A stretch of DNA of 64,000 nt from a bacterium (GTDB taxonomy: Bacteria; Hinthialibacterota; Hinthialibacteria; OLB16). The translations under genes were made by a program, and so were the position numbers. Of this stretch, positions 45,767-54,327 are shown piece after piece. Each line of letters begins with the position of its first letter. Position 1 is the first letter of the stretch. The stretch covers positions 151,289 to 215,288 of the forward strand of contig JAJVIK010000009.1 in assembly GCA_022072055.1 (NCBI GenBank). The letters run 5' to 3'. The notes below the pieces were generated by a model. It searched no databases and was not told the DNA's origin. It worked only from the letters and a program-made list of their open reading frames with translations.

Positions 45767-46714
45767 CTATCGTGTACATCTTGTGTCTGGGTTCAGCGTC
45801 ATCCCGGCGGCGCGGGCCGTGCTCCAGCTGTCTTGTCCGAGCAGGTCCACCGGCAACTCGTTCCCGAAAGCATCCTGCGCGAAATAAAAGACCTCGTTGC
45901 CGTCCCCATCCCACACACAGTAAACATTCCCCACCGCGTCGTAAGCGTAGGTGAAGTCCGCCGCGGCCTCAGGAGTGGCGTCGTTGTTCGCGTGCGTGTA
46001 GACCCGCTTGTGGAGCAGCGAAGCGAGCGCCCCGGGTTTGTGGGTGGTCGCCTCCAACGTCCGCCAGGGGTCGCCCGCGTCGATCCCATCCGGCGGCGTG
46101 TCCGCGTCATAGCGCTCGTCGAGGCGTACCAGGTTGAGGCCGTCGTACTCGTAGCGCCGGTGCGAGACCACGGTCCAGGAGGGGTTGTACTCGATCCGCT
46201 CCGAGAGCGCCCCATCGCACGACAGGCAGTACTTGTACTCCACCCGCCCGGAGAAAGCGTCCGCCGCGTTGTACTTGGTCGCGTACCTCATCTGATCCCT
46301 CGGCGTCCACGTGTACGCCCAGCGCTCGGCCTGGCTCCAGGTCGAACCGCTCTTGGTCTCGTTCTTGACCCCGGTCAGATTCCCATTCGCGTCATAAGTG
46401 TACTCGAACCGGATGTCCCCCGAAACCCCGCTCCAGGAGGCCCCGCTGTAGCGCTTGGTCAGTTGATTGAGACCGTTGTACTCCATCGTCCAGGTCACAT
46501 CCTCGATGGTTGAACCGTTCTCGGCGAAGAGGCGCATCCGCGTCCGGTTGCCCACCTTGTCGTACGTGTACTCCCGCTCGTAACTGCCGACACCGCGTTG
46601 CGAGCGCCCTATCGTCCAGCACAGCATGTAAATGCACGTATGCCTGTATCTGCTGGGGTAGTAGTCCCCCACGGGAGACGGTGTAGCGTTCTCATCTGCT
46701 TCGTTGGAAACCAA
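45767..46714 (-). pseudogene. displaced Rhs core fragment without toxin tip
   Basis: The frame carries YD repeats ('YEREYTYDKVGNRTRM', 'FEYTYDANGNL', 'YKYCLSCDGALSER', 'RRYEYDGLNLVRLDERYDA', 'FTYAYDAVGNVYCVWDGDG') but stops at 'TLNPDTRCTR' before the core-ending ARYYDP-type motif. Its first 35 residues run over the end of the neighbouring gene and are not Rhs-like. The part at 45801-46595 is a direct copy of 48191-48985. Such orphan cores are left behind when a new toxin tip recombines into an Rhs locus. Confidence 0.75.
45801..46595 (-). repeat. Rhs core direct repeat, copy 1
   Basis: 795 bp, same length as 48191-48985, no gaps seen, and about 93% identical by eye over the parts compared. 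Differences are mostly single bases, many at third codon positions, which points to a duplication that has been kept under some coding constraint or was recent. Confidence 0.8.
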
Positions 46715-47556
46715 CCCTTTCTCGCTGGCGGAAGAAGGAGGATGAAAGATCTGAATTGGTCATGGAAGTAGGTCAGAGGAGAATAATTCGATAGTCGCGC
46801 AATCGTTTGCCTTGCATTAGAGAAAACATCTTGTACACAGAGTTCAAACGACTCCCCATGCGTTTCATTCCAATAGCCTATCTCGTTCGTGTCGATTCTA
46901 AATGGAGCGAAGCCGTGTCCTATGTTCTTTACAGACCACTCATTCGTGTTGAACCTGAGAAGTCCAGTGTACCTCGACGCAAGGAACACTCGATCCTCGT
47001 AGACAACAGGTGCGATTACAGAGCTGCTGTCCTGCCTCGAAAACACGTCAGACGCCAGTACGCGGATGTGACCATCAGAACTGCGTAGTTCTAGCAACGC
47101 AAGGTTAGCATCTTCAGCATTCAGTGAACCAATCAAGAGTACTGACTGATTCTTGGGTGACCACGCAGCCCCACGAATATCATACCCCCCCGTTTGCTTC
47201 CGAATTAAGTTGTAGTTATCATCTAGCAGGAGAATGCAGTCCAGCCGTTCTCCTGGCGTACGCGCTACAATTCCAAATCCACCTCCCTCTTCTGATAGAT
47301 GAAAAGCATATTTAATCCAAAGGTTTCCAGGTGTGGAATAGACGGCCACAACTGATGAATGTGATAGATCAATCGTGTAAAGTGTGGGGCCATTCCACGA
47401 AATTATTTCATTGATTGCCAAGGCTGAGCTCCCCTCCATTGTAATGAATGCGAGTATCAGAAGGTGAACATATGCAAACACGTTCTCCGTGAGTATCGCA
47501 GCTACGTTACGACCGATGTCAGCGCATTCCGCGCTGTGAGCAATATTTGGAGTCAT
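46609..47556 (-). CDS. secreted beta-propeller-like protein, candidate Rhs cassette partner
   Basis: 315 aa with visibly lower GC than its neighbours. A hydrophobic segment 'YVHLLILAFITMEGSSALA' looks like a signal peptide, although it begins 28 residues in, so the start may be later. The rest has repeated strands with W/D-rich turns ('IRGAAWSPKNQSVLLIGSL', 'VFLASRYTGLLRFN', 'GYWNETHGESFELCVQDV') as in TolB/WD40-type propellers. The last 35 codons overlap the displaced Rhs frame, so the true C-terminus may have been replaced. It follows the Rhs toxin gene by 9 nt, the usual place of an immunity gene; that role is inference. Confidence 0.5.
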   Translation of the reverse strand: MTPNIAHSAECADIGRNVAAILTENVFAYVHLLILAFITMEGSSALAINEIISWNGPTLYTIDLSHSSVVAVYSTPGNLWIKYAFHLSEEGGGFGIVARTPGERLDCILLLDDNYNLIRKQTGGYDIRGAAWSPKNQSVLLIGSLNAEDANLALLELRSSDGHIRVLASDVFSRQDSSSVIAPVVYEDRVFLASRYTGLLRFNTNEWSVKNIGHGFAPFRIDTNEIGYWNETHGESFELCVQDVFSNARQTIARLSNYSPLTYFHDQFRSFILLLPPARKGWFPTKQMRTLHRLPWGTTTPADTGIRAFTCCAGR

Positions 47557-47565
47557 AAGGTTGCG

Positions 47566-49410
47566 TCAGTTTTTCTTTAGACAACAGGATTTCAGAGTAG
47601 TCTTGGAAAACGTCCTGCAATTGAATCGAATGCTATATGGATGGTTCCACACGGATGAAGAGTATTCTGAAATACAGCCAAAGAATGCTCCGCAATCGGT
47701 TACAGATATGTCATCGCAGGGGGTCCCTTTGGCGCTTCCATATTCCATCCTTCCGCTGCATCGCTTTCGTGTTCTCCAAATCTCATCGTAAGCATTCGGA
47801 TGAGGTCCGCCATGGTCATCAGGAGTTAGAACTGTACCAGGAACCACAACACCCGCAAGGAACTGTTGCCATGTTATTCCTTCGCTATTTGCTGGCCAGA
47901 ATCCCATCGAATCTGCACCAGTGGGACCCCACTGAAGCCATTCGTGGCCGAACTGCTTTGGTTTCAGCGGATTCAAGAAATTCTTAGTCGCGCGCTTGAC
48001 GACAATATCACAGACAAGTCCAGTGGGATCCACGGTGTCCAGTGGGGCGTTGTCTACAAATTTGTAATCCTGCTGCCATTGCACCGGATCCCGCCCCACA
48101 AACCTCCCCACTAGCGGGTCATAATAGCGGGCCTGGAAGTAGTACAGGCCCGTAAACGGGTCGAGCCACTTGCCGGTCTGGTGTTCCGTGATCCCGGCGG
48201 CGCGCGCCGTACTCCAGCTGTCTTGCCCGAGCAGGTCCACCGGCAGTTCGTTCCCGAAAGCGTCCTGCGCGAAATAGAACACCTCGTTGCCGTCGCCGTC
48301 CCACGCACAGTACACATTCCCCACCGCGTCGTAAGCGTAGGTGAAGTCCGCCGTGGCCTCTGGAGTGGCGTCGGCGTTGGCGTGGGTGTAGACCCGCTTG
48401 TGGAGCAGCGATCCGAGCGCGCCGGGCTTGTGGGTGGCCGCCTCCAACGTCCGCCAGGGGTCCCCCGCGTCGATCCCGTCCGGCGGCGTGTCCGCGTCAT
48501 AGCGCTCGTCCAAACGCACCAGGTTGAGGCCGTCGTACTCGTAGCGCCGGTGCGACGCCAAGGTCCCGGCGGTGTTGTATTCCAGCCGCTCCGAGAGCGC
48601 GCCATCGCAGGACAGGCAGTACTTGTACTCCACCCGCCCGGAGAAAGCGTCCGCCGCGTTGTACTTGGTCGCGTACCTCATCTGATCCCTCGGCGTCCAC
48701 GTGTACGCCCAGCGCTCCGCCTGGCTCCAGGTCGAACCGCTCTTGGTCTCCGTCTTGACCCCGGACAGATTCCCATTCGCGTCATAAGTGTACTCCAAGC
48801 GAGTGTCCCCCGAAACCCCGCTCCAAGAGGCCCCGCTGTAGCGCTTGGTGAGTTGATTGAGACCGTTGTACTCCATCGTCCAGGTCACATTCTCGATGGT
48901 CGAACCGTTCTCGGCGAACAGGTGCATCTTCGTCCGATTCCCCACCTTGTCGTACGTGTACTCCCGCTCGTAACTCCCGACACCGGTGTCCCCCGAATTA
49001 CTCGACCACGAGACCCCACTTCCCCACGTGGCCGACTGCGCCATGTCCACGGTCTCATGCTGAGTCGGGTACGTAGGCGGGGTATAGTTATTGAAATCCT
49101 TCACGTCCAGCCACGGCCCCACTGAAGCCGTCGCAACTTGGAACTTCCAGTGGACCGGAACATACATGTTGTAATTCCTCCAGCGAACCTCCAGCTCATT
49201 GATGGACTTGGGGGACTGAAAATCCACACAAACCCAATCTGTATTCCCGGTGGCCGTGTAGCGCCTCTGGCTGATCCACACCGTGTCGGTGCTGTTGTCC
49301 CTGACATTTGAGGCTGGAACTCCAGCGTGCTGAGTGCTGCTTGCCGTGGCTGTCCCGTTGAGCGAATGGTTCGTTCCTTGGGCGTCCTTGGCGCGGACCT
49401 CAGCGATCAT
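47566..49410 (-). CDS. Rhs-repeat protein with variable C-terminal toxin-like domain
   Basis: 614 aa from the first ATG, but the same frame is open and protein-like up to about 49587 ('DIALKGFLEEYEETVQPN', 'REIIYHFRDNGGDGYFW') without a Met, so the gene is 5'-truncated or uses another start. Residues 15-110 look like a discoidin (F5/8C) domain ('FQSPKSINELEVRWRNYN'). YD repeats follow to the core end 'TGLYYFQARYYDPLVGRF' (about 420) and 'DPTGL' (about 463). The lower-GC tip (465-614) has 'FGHEWLQWGP', 'SMGFWP' and 'IRFNCRTFSKTTLKSC', a His plus Asn-Cys pattern like permuted NlpC/P60 (LRAT-type) cysteine enzymes. Confidence 0.72.
   Translation of the reverse strand: MIAEVRAKDAQGTNHSLNGTATASSTQHAGVPASNVRDNSTDTVWISQRRYTATGNTDWVCVDFQSPKSINELEVRWRNYNMYVPVHWKFQVATASVGPWLDVKDFNNYTPPTYPTQHETVDMAQSATWGSGVSWSSNSGDTGVGSYEREYTYDKVGNRTKMHLFAENGSTIENVTWTMEYNGLNQLTKRYSGASWSGVSGDTRLEYTYDANGNLSGVKTETKSGSTWSQAERWAYTWTPRDQMRYATKYNAADAFSGRVEYKYCLSCDGALSERLEYNTAGTLASHRRYEYDGLNLVRLDERYDADTPPDGIDAGDPWRTLEAATHKPGALGSLLHKRVYTHANADATPEATADFTYAYDAVGNVYCAWDGDGNEVFYFAQDAFGNELPVDLLGQDSWSTARAAGITEHQTGKWLDPFTGLYYFQARYYDPLVGRFVGRDPVQWQQDYKFVDNAPLDTVDPTGLVCDIVVKRATKNFLNPLKPKQFGHEWLQWGPTGADSMGFWPANSEGITWQQFLAGVVVPGTVLTPDDHGGPHPNAYDEIWRTRKRCSGRMEYGSAKGTPCDDISVTDCGAFFGCISEYSSSVWNHPYSIRFNCRTFSKTTLKSCCLKKN
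48191..48985 (-). repeat. Rhs core direct repeat, copy 2
   Basis: Partner of 45801-46595. This copy is joined to an intact core end and a toxin tip, whereas copy 1 is not. Sequence identity ends sharply on both sides (after GACACCG on one side and before ATCCCGGCGG on the other). Confidence 0.8.
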
Positions 49411-49729
49411 GAGCCAGAAGTATCCGTCTCCCCCGTTGTCACGGAAGTGATAGATGATCTCCCGGTAGCGGATCCTGGACTTGGGGCGAGAATTGGGTTG
49501 AACAGTCTCTTCGTACTCTTCGAGGAAGCCCTTGAGAGCGATGTCCGGCGTGGAGACTCCGGCGCGGTGTCTTTCGAGGTCAATGCCTCAGGTTCACGCC
49601 CGGAATCCGATAGTCGAATGACACACACCTTTTTGGACGCACTGAAACAGGTCAAGAGCTCGAACGAGCTGTCTGTTCAAGGTTAACCGACTCTGGAAAG
49701 AGTGGCTTGATTCTGGAGGAAAAAAATGC
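49411..49729. other. upstream remnant of the Rhs gene and spacer to tRNA-Ser
   Basis: From 49411 to about 49587 the minus strand continues the Rhs frame without a start codon and stops at a TGA. From there to 49729 I see no gene. The sequence looks like the decayed front end of the Rhs gene, whose usual secretion or adhesion N-terminus is absent. Confidence 0.45.
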
Positions 49730-49819
49730 TGGCGGAGAGGGGGGGATTCGAACCCCCGAGGGACTTTCGCCCCTGCCCGCTTTCGAGGCGGGTGCCTTCA
49801 ACCGCTCGGCCACCTCTCC
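49730..49819 (-). tRNA. tRNA-Ser (anticodon CGA)
   Basis: 90 nt including an encoded CCA. Acceptor GGAGAGG pairs with CCTCTCC, discriminator G. The anticodon stem CCCGC/GCGGG encloses CTCGAAA, giving CGA (plus-strand 49783-49785). A long variable arm and a T arm with GGTTCGAATCC follow, as in serine tRNAs. A TATAAA box (49852-49847) lies upstream. It borders the Rhs region and could be an insertion hotspot, but no 3' duplicate of it is visible. Confidence 0.97.
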
Positions 49820-49912
49820 CGGGTTGATTCCTTTGGAAACCGATTCTTTATACCAGATCGCTCCCCGGACCGCCAGATTGCAGGTTCAACAGAAAACCCG
49901 GCGGCCCCTGAG

Positions 49913-52798
49913 TCAATTCCCCTTCAGGAATCCAATCAGATCCGCCAGGTCCTTTCGCGTCATGGTCCTTTCCATCTCCTGCGGCATGAGCGAAAGACTG
50001 GTGGACCGGATCGAGGAAATCTCGGAGCGGAGGACAGTCTGCTCCTCGCCGCCCGCCTGACGCAAGGTCAGGCTCGTGGGGGTTTCCGCCGCGATCAGAC
50101 CTGAAAGGAGGTCCCCCTCCACGGTCTCGACCAAGTAGTTGGTGAACCCCGGCACGATCTCATGGTTCGGAACAAGGATATGCAGCAGGAGCGCCTCATC
50201 CGGCTGGGTTCGCACTCCGGTGAGATCGGGCCCCACCTCTTTCCCCTCGCCCTCGATCAGGTGGCACTGCGCGCAGTGTGTCTTGAAAACTTCCTGCCCG
50301 TGCTCCCGGTCGCGCGAGAGGGAAAGGACAGACAAGTAATCCTCGAACACCTTCCTCCGATCCCCTGTTTCCACGGCCTCAAATACCCTTCCAGCGCGCT
50401 CGCGGATCGCGGGGTCGGAATGCCGCAAGAGCTGGAGTCGTGAATTGGGATCAATGGTCCAGATCGCAACCTGGCCTCCTTCCAGTGCATCAAGCAGGGC
50501 CGGGATGTGTTCGGCTCGAGAAAGAAGGGTGGACAGCGCGGTCGAACGCACGGTGGGGGTGAAGCCTTCCCAACGCTCCTTCTCCACCAGGAACCCCCCG
50601 ACATGGGAGTCGGTCAGTCTTCCAAGCGCCCGAATCGCCGAAGTCTGGACCTCTCGAGGCTCACGCGGATCGATCAGTTTCCGGAGGATCTCCTCGGCGA
50701 AATCCGCCAGGGTGTACCCCAGCAGCTCGATGGAGACAGTCCGCGCGGAAAGCGGCTCCCCCTCGCGGACCGCCCTCTCCTTGGCCTGAGCGAAAACCCG
50801 CCCGAAGGCCTCTTGTTGCGGGAGACCCTCACTTCCCTCGGGCAGTCCCTCGCAGACCCCGACTGTCAGGGCAAGGTGGGATCCACCAATCTCGCCCGGT
50901 GGGGCCAGCAGCGCGCCCACCACTCTCTTGGCTGTGTCAGCCGGTTCCTGCCTTGCGATCATCCGCGCCAAGGGGCGAAGCAGCTCCCCCGCTCCCGAAG
51001 CTTCAAAGACCCTTTTTTCGGCGAGGAGGTGGAGCAACCGGGCTCCATCGTCCGTGGAAGAGAGAACCGCCGCGCGTGTCCAACGTTCGGGAAGTCCCGC
51101 AAGGGCAATCTCTGCCAAAGCTTCCGCCTTTCCATCCTGTTCGAAGAGTCCCATGGCCAACGCGCAACGGTATCGGACACGCGGATCCGGATCACCCGAC
51201 ATCCGGAGGATCCGCTCGCGAAGCAGGGCGGATCCTCTCGCTTTCTCCGCGCTGAGCTCCAGCGCGTTTTCTCTCACCCCTGGTTCGCTGTCCGCCAGCC
51301 CGGCCAGAAGGGTTTCCTTGGAAAGCGCATGGAGCGCCTCCAGACTCCGCAGCGCCAGCACCCGTCCCGGTCCGGTTTTTCCGGACCGCGCGAACTCGGC
51401 CAGTGTGGGAACGTCCTCGGTCATGGGGCGCTCAAGAAGCAGCCGCTGGGCGGTCTCTCGCCGCCAGGAATCGGAATGATCAAGCAGCGCGCAAAGGTCG
51501 GCGCGTTCGGCGGGAAACCCGCTGTCAGAAGCGCGCGGGTCCGGGGGGCGTGGGGCGGAAAAAATGAAGCGGTAGATCCTTCCGCGATCCTTGCCGCTCT
51601 CGAAGTCGGTGATCTTACGAATCGCTTCCGGCAGGTAGACCGGGTGCTCGATGGTCTTGCGGTACATGTCGCACACATACAAGGCCCCATCCGGACCGTT
51701 GGCGCAAAACACGGGGCGAAACCAGTTATCGGTGGAGGCCGCGAACTCCATGCCCTCGGCGTGGCGCCGCGCGCGAAAGGATACGCCATCGGGAACGAGC
51801 TCGGCGCAGTGAATCAGGTTCCCTGTCGGATCGCACACAAAGGCGTGATCCTGAAAATCGCGGGGCAGCGCGGTCCCGCCATACACACACAGCCCGCAGG
51901 CCGCGGTGAAGGTCCCGGCGTGCGAAACGGCGGTGGTGATGTTCTCGCTGATCGGGAAAAGGCGAACCGGGTCGTTTCCGCCGTAGAGGTTCTGAACCCT
52001 CTCGGTGAAGGCGAAATGCGGATTCAGCGACAGATGGGCGAGCGGAAAAACGCAGTGATCGATGGGACGACGGTTGCTGCAGACAAACCGTCTCCCATAC
52101 CGGTCGAATGTCTGGCCGAACTGAGCTTGCCCGGAGACCGGTTCGACGGCCAGAGTCTCGGGATGAAACCGGCAGTCATTCGCGCCGATGTCCACCGGCT
52201 CGGATGCTTCTTTCTTCGGGCAGAAGACCTTTCCGCCGGAGAGACCATTGGTGAAATAGATCCAGCCATCCGGGCCGAAAAGCGGATGGCTGACCTGGAG
52301 TTGAGTGGAGCCGCCCTCCGAAAAGCCCGTGAGCAACACTTCGCGGATGTCCGCCCGGGAGTCCCCATCCGTGTCCGCGAGGTAAAGGACATCCGGCGCG
52401 CAGGTGACCAGGATTCCCCCTTTCCAGGGCAGGACCCCATTGGGGAAGGCCAACCCCTCCGCGAAGGTCGCGCGACGTTGGTATCGACCGTCTCCATCGG
52501 GGTCCTCCAAGACCGCCACAGTCCCAGCCGGCGGCTTGCCCTCTCCCGGCCCGATCGGATACCCCCGGTTCTCGATCACGTAGAGGCGTCCATGCTCATC
52601 AAACGCCAGCGCCACGGGATCGAAGACATCGGGCTCGGCGGCCGCCAGTTCCACCCGGGTTCCGGGAGCGGTCCGAATCAGCCCGATGGAATCCTCCGCG
52701 GTTACCGGCCCCACGATAGCCGCTTCGGCTTGAAGCGTGACCGCCAGGCCCGCGAGGGCAAATCTCTTGATTGCCGACCATCTGGGTTTCAGATACAT
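49913..52798 (-). CDS. PVC-type membrane-bound dehydrogenase with HEAT repeats and cytochrome c domain
   Basis: 961 aa, signal peptide at the N-terminus ('FALAGLAVTLQAEAA'). A six-bladed propeller (30-400) starts 'DPVALAFDEHGRLYVIENRG' and includes 'DGALYVCDMYRKTIEHP'. HEAT repeats fill 430-800 ('SEPGVRENALELSAEK'). The last 130 residues carry one c-type haem site 'THCAQCHLIEGEG' with a distal Met in 'SLSLMPQEME'. These large periplasmic proteins are abundant in Planctomycetota, Verrucomicrobiota and allied phyla and are thought to oxidise sugars or alcohols and pass electrons to the haem. The substrate is unknown. It is divergent from the ceramidase-like gene. Confidence 0.88.
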   Translation of the reverse strand: MYLKPRWSAIKRFALAGLAVTLQAEAAIVGPVTAEDSIGLIRTAPGTRVELAAAEPDVFDPVALAFDEHGRLYVIENRGYPIGPGEGKPPAGTVAVLEDPDGDGRYQRRATFAEGLAFPNGVLPWKGGILVTCAPDVLYLADTDGDSRADIREVLLTGFSEGGSTQLQVSHPLFGPDGWIYFTNGLSGGKVFCPKKEASEPVDIGANDCRFHPETLAVEPVSGQAQFGQTFDRYGRRFVCSNRRPIDHCVFPLAHLSLNPHFAFTERVQNLYGGNDPVRLFPISENITTAVSHAGTFTAACGLCVYGGTALPRDFQDHAFVCDPTGNLIHCAELVPDGVSFRARRHAEGMEFAASTDNWFRPVFCANGPDGALYVCDMYRKTIEHPVYLPEAIRKITDFESGKDRGRIYRFIFSAPRPPDPRASDSGFPAERADLCALLDHSDSWRRETAQRLLLERPMTEDVPTLAEFARSGKTGPGRVLALRSLEALHALSKETLLAGLADSEPGVRENALELSAEKARGSALLRERILRMSGDPDPRVRYRCALAMGLFEQDGKAEALAEIALAGLPERWTRAAVLSSTDDGARLLHLLAEKRVFEASGAGELLRPLARMIARQEPADTAKRVVGALLAPPGEIGGSHLALTVGVCEGLPEGSEGLPQQEAFGRVFAQAKERAVREGEPLSARTVSIELLGYTLADFAEEILRKLIDPREPREVQTSAIRALGRLTDSHVGGFLVEKERWEGFTPTVRSTALSTLLSRAEHIPALLDALEGGQVAIWTIDPNSRLQLLRHSDPAIRERAGRVFEAVETGDRRKVFEDYLSVLSLSRDREHGQEVFKTHCAQCHLIEGEGKEVGPDLTGVRTQPDEALLLHILVPNHEIVPGFTNYLVETVEGDLLSGLIAAETPTSLTLRQAGGEEQTVLRSEISSIRSTSLSLMPQEMERTMTRKDLADLIGFLKGN

Positions 52799-52848
52799 TC
52801 AACCGCCCTTTCCATCCCAACTAGAAGAAGGTTCGCGTGGAGGAGTCC

Positions 52849-54327
52849 ATGCCGATGCGCCGCAATTATCAAAGGTCCACATGGGGAGCGTCAACCGCGA
52901 AGGCGGCGCTGTTCCTGAGTCTTGTCGTTTCGCTCCGGTCGGGAGCGGGCTCGGGGTGGTGCCAGGAGCCGGAAAGAGCCTTCCGCGCCGGAGCGGCCGC
53001 CTCCAACATCACCCCTCCGCTCGGCCTTTCCATCGCCGGAAACATGCACGACTCCACCGGATCGCATATTCATGATGAGCTCTTCGCCCGGTGCCTCGCG
53101 CTGGACAATGGGGAAACTCGCCTGGCGATTGTCCTCGTCGACAGCTGCATGGTTCCGCGCGATATACTCGATTCCGCGAAGAACCTGATCCGAGGAAAGA
53201 CAGGGATTCCCCCTGAGAATGTCCTGATCGCCGCCACCCACACTCATTCCGCTCCCGCCGCCACACCAATCTTTCAAAGCTCGCCGGACCCGGAATACGC
53301 CGAGTTCCTGATCCGGCGCGTGGCCGATGGGGTTCAACGGGCGGTGAACAACCTGGAGCCGGCGCGGATTGGCTGGGGGGCGGGAAGCGAGCCGAGTCAG
53401 GTTTTCAACCGCCGCTGGCGGAAGAAGGCCGGAACCATCCCGCCGGACCCGTTCGGAAACACCGGCGACAAGGTGCAGATGAACCCGCCGCGCGCCTCGG
53501 AGGACCTGCTTGAAAGCGCGGGTCCCACCGATCCCGAGGTTTCGGTGGTTTCGGTTCAATCCCAAGAGGGCCGTCCCATCGCGCTCCTCGCGAACTACTC
53601 GCTCCATTATGTCGGTGGAGTGGGGAGCGGGCATGTGTCCGCGGATTACTTTGGGGCCTTCGCCTCCCGGATCGAGGGGCTTCTCGGCGCGGACCACCTT
53701 GACCCGCCCTTTGTCGGCATGCTTTCGAATGGAACAAGTGGGAACATCAACAACATTGATTTCAAGAAGCCCCCGGAGCCGAGAAAGCCTTACGAGCAAA
53801 TCCATCTGGTGGCGCGCCTAGTGGCGGAGGAGGCCGCGCGGGCGGCAAAGGGGATCGAATACAATAGCTGGGTTCCGCTCAAGGCGCGCGCGAGCGAAAT
53901 CGAACTTGGAGCGCGGCTTCCCAAGCCCGAGGAAGTCGAGGCCGCGCGAACCGTGATGGCCAAGGTCGAGGGGCCCCAGATGCGAACCTTGCCGGAAATC
54001 TACGCCAAGGAGACGGTTGACTTGAGCGCCTATCCGGCGCGGGTAACGGTTCCACTTCAGGCGCTGCGATTGGGGGATCTCGGGATCTGCGCGATCCCCT
54101 GCGAGGTGTTTGTCGAAATCGGGCTGGAGCTCAAGGCCAGGAGCCCCTTCAAACCGACTTTCACCATCGAGCTCGCCAACGGTTACTACGGGTATCTTCC
54201 AACTGAGGAGCACCACCGGCTCGGCGGCTATGAGACTTGGCGGGCCAAATCAAGCTTTCTGGAAGTGGGCGCGGCCGCGAAGATCTCCGCGGAGGTCTTG
54301 CGGCTGCTCGGGGACCTTAAGGAGTAG
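52849..54327 (+). CDS. neutral/alkaline ceramidase-like amidohydrolase, secreted
   Basis: 492 aa from ATG 52849, 5 nt after GGAGGAG, which argues against the GTG four codons earlier. A signal peptide precedes 'FRAGAAASNITPPLGLSIAG', the conserved start of this family. 'VLIAATHTHSAPAA' has the paired zinc-binding His residues, and 'LANYSLHYVGGVGSGHVSAD' and 'GMLSNGTSGNINNID' follow the known pattern of ceramidase N domains. Length is shorter than true neutral ceramidases (about 650-750 aa) and the C-terminal Ig-like domain is missing, so the substrate may be another N-acyl amide. Its end overlaps the convergent response-regulator gene by 11 nt. Confidence 0.85.
   Translation: MPMRRNYQRSTWGASTAKAALFLSLVVSLRSGAGSGWCQEPERAFRAGAAASNITPPLGLSIAGNMHDSTGSHIHDELFARCLALDNGETRLAIVLVDSCMVPRDILDSAKNLIRGKTGIPPENVLIAATHTHSAPAATPIFQSSPDPEYAEFLIRRVADGVQRAVNNLEPARIGWGAGSEPSQVFNRRWRKKAGTIPPDPFGNTGDKVQMNPPRASEDLLESAGPTDPEVSVVSVQSQEGRPIALLANYSLHYVGGVGSGHVSADYFGAFASRIEGLLGADHLDPPFVGMLSNGTSGNINNIDFKKPPEPRKPYEQIHLVARLVAEEAARAAKGIEYNSWVPLKARASEIELGARLPKPEEVEAARTVMAKVEGPQMRTLPEIYAKETVDLSAYPARVTVPLQALRLGDLGICAIPCEVFVEIGLELKARSPFKPTFTIELANGYYGYLPTEEHHRLGGYETWRAKSSFLEVGAAAKISAEVLRLLGDLKE

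Noticed and set aside
49407-49655. 82-codon open frame upstream of the Rhs gene
   Set aside because: It is out of frame with the Rhs-like reading through the same DNA and is Ser/Arg-rich with no family resemblance.
49411-49729. tRNA-Ser as the right-hand attachment site of the island
   Set aside because: The tRNA is intact and no second copy of its 3' end was found, and the left scar is tRNA-Gln, so the two do not match.
50507-52918. 803-codon open frame antisense to the PVC-type dehydrogenase
   Set aside because: Shadow frame in high-GC DNA; the minus-strand gene has a signal peptide, haem motif and HEAT repeats.
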